64,000 nt of DNA from CAXTEJ01 sp964243295 (GTDB lineage Bacteria > Actinomycetota > Actinomycetes > Actinomycetales > Angustibacteraceae), in NCBI GenBank assembly GCA_964243295.1, contig CAXTEJ010000001.1, positions 124,001 through 188,000 on the forward strand, given 5' to 3'. Under the pieces are notes generated by a model. That model saw only the letters and a program-made list of their open reading frames with translations, was not told the DNA's origin and did no database searches. This document shows, piece by piece, positions 43,583-51,220 of the stretch; the first letter of the stretch is position 1; each line of letters begins with the position of its first letter. The position numbers and the translations under genes were made by a program.

Positions 43583-45174
43583 GAGACGTCCTTCGCGATC
43601 AGGTGCGGGGCCGGGGCCGCACCGGCGGTGGCGGCGTCCGGGTTCGTCGTGCTGTCGGTGGCAGCGCCGGTCGAGGTGACGACGCCGGTGCCCTTGCTGC
43701 GGCCGCCGCCGTTGCCGTTCCCGTTGCCGTTCCCGTTCCCGTTGCCGTTCTCGTCGCGGGTCCCCGTCGTCGCGCTCGTCGGCGACTCGGACGACGGGGT
43801 GGGCGAGGGCGTGTCGGACGGCGTCGCCGAGGGCGTGTCGGACGGCGTGTCGGACGGGGTGTCGCTGGGCGTCCTCGTGGGAGTCGGGGTCGGCTCGCTT
43901 GTGGGCTCGCTCGTCGGCTCGCTCGTGGGCGACGGCTCCTCCGACGGCGTGTCGCTGGTCTCGCTGCTGGACGACGACTCCTCGCTGGGGGTGTCGGACG
44001 TCGGCGGCGTGCTCGGCGTGCTCGGGGTGACGGCCGGGGGCACCGCGGGGCTTGACGGCAGCGGGGCCGCGGGCGCGCTGTCGCCGAGCTGCTGGCTCAG
44101 CACGGCGCCGGCCACCGCGAGCACCGCGACGAGCAGCAGCCCGAGCAGGATGAGCGCGCCGACGTTGCGCTGCTTCGCCGGCGCCGGCGCCGGGTCGACG
44201 TCGTCCGCGAGGACGGGCGCCAGGGCGGGAAGCGCCGACGTCGGCGACGCGGTGGGCACCCCCGCCGTCGGCCGCAGCACCTCGGTGGTGTCGCCGGCCG
44301 CGGCGTACCCGCCGAGCCCGGCGATGGCCACGGTCGGCCCGGCGGTGCCCTGCGACAGCGCGCCGTTCAGCGCGGCGGCGAAGGAGGCGGCGCTGGCCGG
44401 GCGGCGCGCGGGGTCCTTGGCGAGCGCCTGCGAGATCACCGCCGCGAGCGCGGGCGGGACGCCTGCGGGAAGCGGGTCGGGCTCGCGAGAGACGTGTGCC
44501 ATCGCGACGGCCACCGGGTTGTCGGCCTCGAAGGGCCGGCGTCCGGCGAGCATCTCGTAGCCCACGACCCCCAGGGCGTAGACGTCGCTGGCGGGTCCGG
44601 CCTGCTGGCCGGTTGCCTGCTCGGGCGAGAGGTACTGCGCGGTGCCCATGACCTCGCCGGTGCGGGTGACCGGCTCGGAGCTGTCGAGCCGGGCGATGCC
44701 GAAGTCGGTGACCTTGACCTGCTGGTCGGGGGTGATCATGAGGTTGGCCGGCTTGACGTCGCGGTGCACGAGCCCGGACGCGTGGGCCGCCTGCAGCGCG
44801 TGGGCCGTCTGCGACAGCAGCGACACGGCGATGGCCGGGGGCAGCCTGCCGTCGCGCTGCAGCCTCGCCGACAGCGGCTCGCCCGCGACGAGCTCCATGA
44901 CGATGTAGGCGGCGCCGTCGTCCTCGCCGTAGTCGTAGACGCCGGCGATGCCGGGGTGGGTCAGCGAGGCCGCGTGCCGGGCCTCGCCGCGGAACCGGGC
45001 GAGGAAGGCCGGGTCGTCGGCGTGCTCGCCGCGCAGCAGCTTGACGGCGACCTCGCGGTTCAGCACCTCGTCGGTCGCCGCCCAGACCTCGCCCATGCCG
45101 CCGCTGGCGATGCGGCGGGTGAGGGCGTAGCGGTCGCCGACGCGGACGCCGGGAGCAGGTGACAGGGGGCTCAT
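43579..45174 (-). CDS. pknA: Ser/Thr protein kinase PknA with low-complexity outer tail
   Basis: A 531-residue kinase: GGMGEVWAA, VAVKLLRGE, HRDVKPANLM, DFGIARLD and VMGTAQYLSPEQ. The membrane helix is at about 340-361 (ALILLGLLLVAVLAVAGAVL). The remaining 170 residues outside are low-complexity: runs of SDTPS, TSEP and an Asn-Gly repeat (GNGNGN...). PknA acts with PknB and phosphorylates division and wall proteins. ATG 45174 overlaps the pbpA stop (ATGA). Confidence 0.95.
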   Translation of the reverse strand: MSPLSPAPGVRVGDRYALTRRIASGGMGEVWAATDEVLNREVAVKLLRGEHADDPAFLARFRGEARHAASLTHPGIAGVYDYGEDDGAAYIVMELVAGEPLSARLQRDGRLPPAIAVSLLSQTAHALQAAHASGLVHRDVKPANLMITPDQQVKVTDFGIARLDSSEPVTRTGEVMGTAQYLSPEQATGQQAGPASDVYALGVVGYEMLAGRRPFEADNPVAVAMAHVSREPDPLPAGVPPALAAVISQALAKDPARRPASAASFAAALNGALSQGTAGPTVAIAGLGGYAAAGDTTEVLRPTAGVPTASPTSALPALAPVLADDVDPAPAPAKQRNVGALILLGLLLVAVLAVAGAVLSQQLGDSAPAAPLPSSPAVPPAVTPSTPSTPPTSDTPSEESSSSSETSDTPSEEPSPTSEPTSEPTSEPTPTPTRTPSDTPSDTPSDTPSATPSDTPSPTPSSESPTSATTGTRDENGNGNGNGNGNGNGGGRSKGTGVVTSTGAATDSTTNPDAATAGAAPAPHLIAKDVS

Positions 45175-46628
45175 CGGCGCAGCACCGCTTCCAGAACGGC
45201 CTTGGCGACGGGCGCGGCGACACGACCGCCGGCGGCTTCGTTGCCGGCGACGCCACCGTCCTCGACGACGACCGCGACGGCCACCTGCGGGTCGTCGGCC
45301 GGCGCGAAGGCCGTGAACCAGGCGTGCGGCGGCCGGCCGGGCCCCTGCTGGGCGGTGCCGCTCTTGCCGGCCACGGTCACGCCGGGGATCTGCGCGCGGG
45401 TGCCGGTGCCGTCGCTCACGACGGCCTCCATCATCGTCGTCAGCTGCGCGGCCACCTCGGGCGTGACGGCCGTCGACAGCTCCTGCGGCTGGGTCTGCTC
45501 GATGACGTCGAGGTCAGGGCTGCGGACGGCCCTGACGGCGTACGGCGTCATCACCACGCCCTGGTTGGCGACCGCGGCGCTGACCATGGCCATCTGCAGC
45601 GGAGTGACGCGCACGTCGTACTGGCCGATGGCCGCCTGGGCGCTCTGCGGCGGGTTCATGCCGGCGGGCACGGTGCTGGGCGTCACCGGCATCGGGATGG
45701 TGAGGCGCTCGCCGAAGCCGAACTTCGCCGCCTGCTCGCGCAGCGCGTCGCCGCCGAGTGCGAGCCCGAGCGAGCCGAAGGCGGTGTTGCAGCTGATCTG
45801 CATCGCGCGCACGAAGCTGACGCGGTCGTTCGGTCCGCACGAGCCGGAGAAGTCGTTCGGCAGCGTGGCGGTGGTCTGCGGCAGGTCGAGGCGCGCCGGG
45901 CCGGGCAGCTCGCTGTCCTGCGTGTAGCGGCCGGTCGACAGCGCGGCGGCCGCGGTGACGATCTTGAACGTCGAGCCGGGCGGGTAGAGGTCGCCGCCGA
46001 TCGCGCGGTCGACCAGCGGGTCGCCGTCGTCGCCCAGCAGCCCGGAGTAGGCGCGCTGCACCGCGCGCACGTCGTGGCTCGCCAGCTCGTTCGGGTCGTA
46101 CGTCGGCGAGCTGACGAGGGCGAGGATCGCACCGGTGCGCGGGTCGAGGGCGACCACGGCCCCCCGCTGGTCGCCGAGCGCCTCCGCCGCGGCCCGCTGG
46201 GCCGCCGGGTCGACGGTGAGCTCGACGGCGGCGCCCTGCTGCTGGCGCCCGGTGACCAGGTCGACCATGCGCCGGTAGAAGAACTCGTCCGACGAGCCCG
46301 ACAGCACGCTGTTCTCCCCGTTCTCCACGCCGCGCCCGGCGCCGTAGACGAAGGAGTAGTAGCCGGTGAGCTGGGCGTAGAGGGGGCCGTCGGCGTAGGT
46401 GCGCTGGTACTTCAGCTCGTCGTCGCTCGCCACGGACCGCACGACGGGTGCACCCGCGACCAGGATCGGCCCGCGCTCGCGGTTGAAGTCGGCGAGCAGC
46501 GTGCGCCGGTTGCCGGGCTTGGTCTTCAGCGCGCCCGCGTCGACGAACGCGATGTAGGTGCTCGACAGCAGCAGCGAGGCGAACAGCAGCGCCACGACCG
46601 TCGACAGGCGCCGGATGGGGTTGTTCAC
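45171..46628 (-). CDS. pbpA: Penicillin-binding protein, transpeptidase (PbpA class)
   Basis: A 485-residue class B transpeptidase with one N-terminal helix (LSTVVALLFASLLLSSTYIAF). Catalytic S219-x-x-K222 (PGSTFKI), SCN in AMQISCNTAF and KSGTAQ near 422 are all present. It cross-links peptide stems with RodA during elongation or division. GTG 46628 overlaps the rodA stop by four bases. The domain before the transpeptidase is short, as in mycobacterial PbpA. Confidence 0.95.
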   Translation of the reverse strand: MNNPIRRLSTVVALLFASLLLSSTYIAFVDAGALKTKPGNRRTLLADFNRERGPILVAGAPVVRSVASDDELKYQRTYADGPLYAQLTGYYSFVYGAGRGVENGENSVLSGSSDEFFYRRMVDLVTGRQQQGAAVELTVDPAAQRAAAEALGDQRGAVVALDPRTGAILALVSSPTYDPNELASHDVRAVQRAYSGLLGDDGDPLVDRAIGGDLYPPGSTFKIVTAAAALSTGRYTQDSELPGPARLDLPQTTATLPNDFSGSCGPNDRVSFVRAMQISCNTAFGSLGLALGGDALREQAAKFGFGERLTIPMPVTPSTVPAGMNPPQSAQAAIGQYDVRVTPLQMAMVSAAVANQGVVMTPYAVRAVRSPDLDVIEQTQPQELSTAVTPEVAAQLTTMMEAVVSDGTGTRAQIPGVTVAGKSGTAQQGPGRPPHAWFTAFAPADDPQVAVAVVVEDGGVAGNEAAGGRVAAPVAKAVLEAVLRR

Positions 46629-48007
46629 CGCAGCCTCACCACCTCGGTCGTGGCCGAGTCGGCGAACGACGTCGGCTCGACGGGCGGCGCCGGGCGGCGG
46701 GCCTGGTCGCTGATGCGCAGCAGCAGCCCGATGATCGCCCAGTTGGCGAGCAGCGAGGAGCCGCCGTAGGACAGGAACGGCATCGTCAGCCCGGTCAGCG
46801 GGATCACCCGCGTGACGCCGCCGACGACCACGAAGCACTGCAGCGCCACGATGAACGCGAGGCCGGTGGCGAGCAGCTTGCCGAAGCCGTCGCGCACGCC
46901 GAGGGCCGTGCGCAGGCCGCGCTCGACGACGACCAGGTAGAGCAGCAGCAGCGCGAAGACGCCGACGAGCCCGAGCTCCTCGCCGAACGACGGGACGATG
47001 TAGTCGCTCTCGGCGTACGGCGTGAGGTCGGGTCGGCCGCGGCCGAGGCCGGTGCCGAGCAGCCCGCCGCTCGCCATGCCGAACAGGCCGAGCACCAGCT
47101 GGCTGCTGATGTCGAGGGCCTTGGCCGAGAACGGGTCGAGCCACAGCAGCACGCGGTTCTGCACGTGGCCGAACAGCAGGTAGGCGAGGTAGCACCCGCC
47201 GGCGAACAGGACCATGCCGATCGCGATCCAGCTGGTGCGCTCGGTGGCGACGTAGAGCATGGCCACGAACAGCCCGAAGAACAGCAGCGAGGTGCCGAGG
47301 TCGCGCTCGAACACGAGCACCGCGAGGCTCGCGGCCCAGGCCACGATGATCGGGCCGAGGTCGCGGGCGCGGGGGAACGTGAACCCGAGCACCCGTCGTC
47401 CGGCCAGGCTCAGGGCGTCGCGGGTCTGCACGAGGTAGCCGGCGAAGAACACCGCGAGGCACAGCTTGGCGATCTCGCCGGGCTGGAAGGACAGCGGGCC
47501 CAGGCCGATCCAGATGCGCGAGCCGTTGATGTTGCGGCCGATCACCGGCACGAGCGGCAGCAGCAGCAGCGCCAGGCCGAGGGCCATGGCGGTGTAGGTG
47601 AAGCGCTGCAGCCGGCGGTGGTCGCGCAGCGTCCACAAGATCGCGAGGGCGAAGGCGACGCCGAGCGCCATCCAGACCAGCTGGCGGGCGGCCAGCGCCT
47701 CGCCGGTCGAGCGGCCCTCGGCGACGTCGAGGCGGTGGATCATCACCAGACCGAGCCCGTTGAGCAGCGTCGCGATGGGCAGCAGCACCGGGTCGGCGTA
47801 GGCGGCCTTCAGCCGCAGCGTCACGTGCACCGCACCGACGAGGACCACGAGCCCACCGCCGTACGCCGCGAGGCTGGGCGGCAGCGTGCCGGTGGTCGCG
47901 ATGCCGGTGCTGGCGTAGGCGAGCAGCACGATCGCGACAGCGAGCACGAGCAGCACCAGCTCGACGCCGCGGCGGGTGCGGGGGGTCAGCGTGGTGATCG
48001 TCGACAT
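46625..48007 (-). CDS. rodA: FtsW/RodA/SpoVE family glycan polymerase
   Basis: A 460-residue SEDS-family glycosyltransferase that polymerises lipid II. About 12 membrane helices; motifs NGSRIWIGLGPLSFQPGEIAK, FVVVGGVTRVIPLTGLTMPF and FLSYGGSSLLANW are diagnostic. It pairs with the PBP encoded immediately after it. ATG 48007 shares one base with the pstP stop (TGATG); longer in-frame starts inside pstP are rejected. Confidence 0.95.
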   Translation of the reverse strand: MSTITTLTPRTRRGVELVLLVLAVAIVLLAYASTGIATTGTLPPSLAAYGGGLVVLVGAVHVTLRLKAAYADPVLLPIATLLNGLGLVMIHRLDVAEGRSTGEALAARQLVWMALGVAFALAILWTLRDHRRLQRFTYTAMALGLALLLLPLVPVIGRNINGSRIWIGLGPLSFQPGEIAKLCLAVFFAGYLVQTRDALSLAGRRVLGFTFPRARDLGPIIVAWAASLAVLVFERDLGTSLLFFGLFVAMLYVATERTSWIAIGMVLFAGGCYLAYLLFGHVQNRVLLWLDPFSAKALDISSQLVLGLFGMASGGLLGTGLGRGRPDLTPYAESDYIVPSFGEELGLVGVFALLLLYLVVVERGLRTALGVRDGFGKLLATGLAFIVALQCFVVVGGVTRVIPLTGLTMPFLSYGGSSLLANWAIIGLLLRISDQARRPAPPVEPTSFADSATTEVVRLR

Positions 48008-49503
48008 CAGCGCACCCCCGCGCAGTCGACGGGCGTGGGCGTGCTCGTCGGCGTCGGCGTCGGCGTGGGCGTGGGCGTGGTCGTGGGCGGAGCGACCGAC
48101 GGGCGGGGGGCGTCCGTGGCGAGCGGCGTGGGGCTCACCGGGACGGTCTGGCGGGTGGCCGTGCCGCTCGCGAGCGGGTTGCGGGTCGTGGGGCTCACCG
48201 ACGGGGTGGTGGTCGGGGTGGCGGACGGGCTGGTCGTGGGGGTGACCGGGGCCGCGGCGCGGGGGGTGGTGGGCTCGGTGGCGCAGGTGGTGGCCTGCTG
48301 GCGCAGGTCGGCGACCGTGGCGCGCGCGTCGGTGAGGTCGTCGGCGGTGATGGCGTCGCTGACCTGCTCGCGGGCGAACAGCGGCAGCGCCCCGAGCGCG
48401 ATGTCCTGCTTCTCGTAGACGCTCGAGAGGCTGACCGGGCCGATGTCCTGCGGCAGCCCGCGGTAGATGGCCACGTCGGTGCCGTCGGCGCCCACGTAGT
48501 ACTGGTCCTGGCTCCAGGCGTAGGCGGCGTACCCGCCACCGCCGAGCACTGCGAGCACGAGCAGCGTGACGAGCGTGCGCAGGGCCCAGCGCGCCGCGGA
48601 TGCGGGCGGGGCGATGGCGAGCGCGGCGTCCGGCAGGTCGTCGTCGGTGGCCGCGGGGCGGTCCAGGGCCGCTGCCTTGGCGGCGGGCGTGTCGGCGGTG
48701 GCGGGCGTGCGGACGGTGCCGTGGACGGCGGCTGCACCGACGACGACGGGGGTGGTGGTTCCGACGTCGTCGTCGCGGGTGAGGTCGACGACGTGGGCGA
48801 CGATGCAGGTGATGTTGTCGCGGCCGCCGCCGCGCAAGGCCATCGCGACCAGGGCGTCGGCGGCGAGGCCCGGGTCGTCGTGCTCGGCGAGCGTCTCGCC
48901 GATGGTCTCGTCGCGGACGACGTCGGTGAGCCCGTCGGAGCACAGCAGGTAGCGGTCGCCCACCCGCGCCTCGCGCACCGACAGGTCGGGGTGGTCGTCG
49001 GGGTCGCCGGTCAGCACCCGCGTGACGACCGATCGCTGCGGGTGGCGCTCGGCCTCGTCGGGGGTGATGCGGCCCTCGTCGATCAGGCTCTGCACGAACG
49101 AGTGGTCGTGGGTGATGCGCGTCAGGGTGCCGCCGCGCAGCAGGTAGCCACGCGAGTCGCCGATGTGGGCGAGGGCGAGCTTGCTGCCGTAGCGCATGAG
49201 CGCCGTCGTGGTCGTGCCCATGCCGGCGAGCGCGGGGTCGGTGCCGGTGCGGCGGCGCAGCTCCTCGTTCGCCTCGCGCATCGTCGCCGCGAGCAGCTCG
49301 AGCGCGTCGCCGCCGTGCGACTCGCCGTCCAGAGCGACCATGCGGCCGACCGTGATCGAGCTGGCGACATCGCCCCCGGCGTGACCACCCATGCCGTCGG
49401 CGATGACGAGCAGGTGCGGACCGGCGTACCCGGAGTCCTGGTTGTTCGTGTAGCGGCCCAGCCCGATGTCGGAGCGGGCGGCGTAGCGCAGGGCGATCGC
49501 CAT
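48007..49503 (-). CDS. pstP: Ser/Thr protein phosphatase PstP (PP2C)
   Basis: A 498-residue PPM phosphatase that reverses PknA/PknB phosphorylation. Metal ligands are seen in VIADGMGGHAGG, LCSDGLTDVV and GRDNITCIVAHV. The catalytic domain (about 1-240) is joined to a membrane helix near 320-340 (RTLVTLLVLAVLGGGGYAAYA), an outer domain and a Thr/Pro/Ser-rich tail ending VDCAGVR. ATG 49503 is four bases after fhaB. Confidence 0.95.
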   Translation of the reverse strand: MAIALRYAARSDIGLGRYTNNQDSGYAGPHLLVIADGMGGHAGGDVASSITVGRMVALDGESHGGDALELLAATMREANEELRRRTGTDPALAGMGTTTTALMRYGSKLALAHIGDSRGYLLRGGTLTRITHDHSFVQSLIDEGRITPDEAERHPQRSVVTRVLTGDPDDHPDLSVREARVGDRYLLCSDGLTDVVRDETIGETLAEHDDPGLAADALVAMALRGGGRDNITCIVAHVVDLTRDDDVGTTTPVVVGAAAVHGTVRTPATADTPAAKAAALDRPAATDDDLPDAALAIAPPASAARWALRTLVTLLVLAVLGGGGYAAYAWSQDQYYVGADGTDVAIYRGLPQDIGPVSLSSVYEKQDIALGALPLFAREQVSDAITADDLTDARATVADLRQQATTCATEPTTPRAAAPVTPTTSPSATPTTTPSVSPTTRNPLASGTATRQTVPVSPTPLATDAPRPSVAPPTTTPTPTPTPTPTSTPTPVDCAGVR

Positions 49504-49507
49504 CCGC

Positions 49508-49981
49508 CTACCTGCGCAGCTCGAGGACGGTGGTCCCGATCTTCAGGCTCGACCCGACGGGCAGCTTCTGGGGACCGGTGACCCGCTGGCGGCCGGCGTA
49601 GGTGCCGTTGGTCGACCCGAGGTCCTCGACGAACCACTCGCCGTCCTTGGGGAAGATCCGCGCGTGCCGGGAGCTGGCGTAGTCGTCGTCGAGCACGAGC
49701 GTCGACTCGGGGCTGCGGCCGATGAGCACCGACTGCTGGCCGAGCGCGATGGTCGTGCCGCGCAGCGGGCCCTCGGTGACGACGACCTGCTGGGGCACGC
49801 GGCGGCTGGACGTCTTGGCCGCGGGTGCCGGCGCGGCCGGACGCCGGCTGGTCGCGGCCGCGCGGGCCGTCACGCGGGTGCCGAACAGGTCGCCGCGGAG
49901 CACGGCGACGACGGAGAACACGAACACCCACAGGGCCGCGAGCAGGCCGAGGCGGACGACCGTGACGGTCAGCTCGCTCAT
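49508..49981 (-). CDS. fhaB: FHA domain membrane protein FhaB (FipA-type)
   Basis: A 157-residue protein: N-terminal membrane helix (VVRLGLLAALWVFVFSVVAVL), basic linker, and a C-terminal FHA domain (about 85-155) with IGRSPESTLVL, SSRHARIF and LGSTNGTY that binds phosphothreonine. In mycobacteria FhaB is a PknB substrate linked to division. ATG 49981 overlaps the fhaA stop (ATGA). Confidence 0.93.
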   Translation of the reverse strand: MSELTVTVVRLGLLAALWVFVFSVVAVLRGDLFGTRVTARAAATSRRPAAPAPAAKTSSRRVPQQVVVTEGPLRGTTIALGQQSVLIGRSPESTLVLDDDYASSRHARIFPKDGEWFVEDLGSTNGTYAGRQRVTGPQKLPVGSSLKIGTTVLELRR

Positions 49982-50745
49982 CGCACTCCGCTGCGGAAGG
50001 TCGCGCGGGTGCGGCCCAGGGTCACCAGCGACCCGTCGACGAGCTCGAGGACGCCGGCGCGCTGCCCGTCGACGAAGGTGCCGTTGGTCGAGCCGAGGTC
50101 GCGCAGCGAGGCGACCAGGCGTGGCCCGTCGACCGTGACGCGCACCTCGGCGTGGCGACGCGAGACGCCCGGGTCGTCGAGCACGATGTCGGCGTCCTCA
50201 CCGCGGCCGAGCACCGTGCTCGCGCCAAGCAGGGGGTAGGCGTGGCCGTCGATGTCGAGCCAGGGTCGCTGGGTGACGACCGGGGGCGGTGGGGGCGGTG
50301 GAGGAACGGGCCGCGACGCCTCAGGCTGCTCGTACGCCGGGGCCGGTCGCGGCTGGGCCACCGGCTCCCGCGAGCCCTTCACCGTGGCGCTGCGCACCCG
50401 GAAGATCCCGGTCTCCAGGTCGCCGGCCGCCTCGAAGTCGACCGTGACCGGCCCGACGAAGGTGTAGCGCTGCTGGTCGGCGTGCTCCTTGACGGTGGTG
50501 ACGAGCTCGTCGCCGAGGGCGTCGGAGTACTCGGCGAGCCGCTCGTGGTCGGTCGGGCCGAGCTCGACGACGAACGCGTTGGGCACCAGCGTTCGACCCT
50601 TGCTGATCACCGCGGCCCGGTCGTCGCAGGCGCGCTTGAGGGCGCTCGCGATCTCGACCGGCTGCACCTCGGAGCGGAACGCCTTGGCGAAGACGCCGTT
50701 CACGGCGCGCTCGATGCCCTTCTCGAAGCGGTCCATCACTCCCAC
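49978..50745 (-). CDS. fhaA: FHA domain protein FhaA
   Basis: A 255-residue protein: N-terminal DUF3662 domain (MDRFEKGIERAVNGVFAKAF; about 1-120), a Pro-rich linker with eight consecutive prolines, and an FHA domain (LGRGEDADIVLDD, SRRHAEV, LGSTNGTFV). In mycobacteria it binds the phosphorylated MurJ pseudokinase and restrains precursor export. GTG 50745 lies eight bases after GGAGG; an upstream GTG overlaps that Shine-Dalgarno. First gene of the wall-kinase operon; TACGAT at 50802-50807 on the minus strand could be its -10. Confidence 0.94.
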   Translation of the reverse strand: MGVMDRFEKGIERAVNGVFAKAFRSEVQPVEIASALKRACDDRAAVISKGRTLVPNAFVVELGPTDHERLAEYSDALGDELVTTVKEHADQQRYTFVGPVTVDFEAAGDLETGIFRVRSATVKGSREPVAQPRPAPAYEQPEASRPVPPPPPPPPVVTQRPWLDIDGHAYPLLGASTVLGRGEDADIVLDDPGVSRRHAEVRVTVDGPRLVASLRDLGSTNGTFVDGQRAGVLELVDGSLVTLGRTRATFRSGVR

Positions 50746-50888
50746 GTCGGGCACCTCCTTCGCGTCGTCGGCCGGTCGCCCACCGGATGGCGGGTCGACC
50801 GATCGTAACGGCCGAGGAGGGGGCTGCCTCGTGCGTGCTAATCTTCAGCCGGTTCACGGCGCCGCCTCGCACGGCCGCCGTGGGCTAT

Positions 50889-50971
50889 GCGCGAGTGGCG
50901 GAACGGCAGACGCGCTGGCTTCAGGTGCCAGTGTCCGAAAGGGCGTGGGGGTTCAAATCCCCCCTCGCGCA
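50889..50971 (+). tRNA. tRNA-Leu (CAG)
   Basis: An 83-nt class II tRNA: acceptor GCGCGAG/CTCGCGC, anticodon stem CTGGC/GCCAG with loop TTCAGGT and anticodon CAG at 50922-50924, a variable arm (TGTCCGAAAGGGCG) and T-arm GGGGGTTCAAATCCCCC. CCA is not encoded. It marks the end of the fhaA cluster in many actinobacteria. TAATCT at 50839-50844 is a possible -10. Confidence 0.97.
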
Positions 50972-50980
50972 CACACTCCC

Positions 50981-51015
50981 AGCGGGCCTCGACCGTACGT
51001 CGGTCGGGGCCTGCT
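50981..51015 (+). terminator. Stem-loop after tRNA-Leu
   Basis: AGCGGGCCTCGACCG pairs with CGGTCGGGGCCTGCT around a short centre, ten bases after the tRNA. The remaining gap to 51220 holds no other clear signal. Confidence 0.6.
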
Positions 51016-51220
51016 GTGGTGTCGGGCTCCTCCCAGCTACCGCGCTCGGAGCGGGTCCTGCGGCGCGTCGCCGAGTGTGCGCCTACGGCTGCTTCAGTCG
51101 TCGCGAAGCAGCCTCTCGTGCACATTGGACGACCAGGTGGGCCGGGCGCGTCTCGGCCCGCGTCGGCTGGATGGGCGCTCACACGAGCCCCCCACGTGAG
51201 AGCGCTCCCATGCCCGGGCG

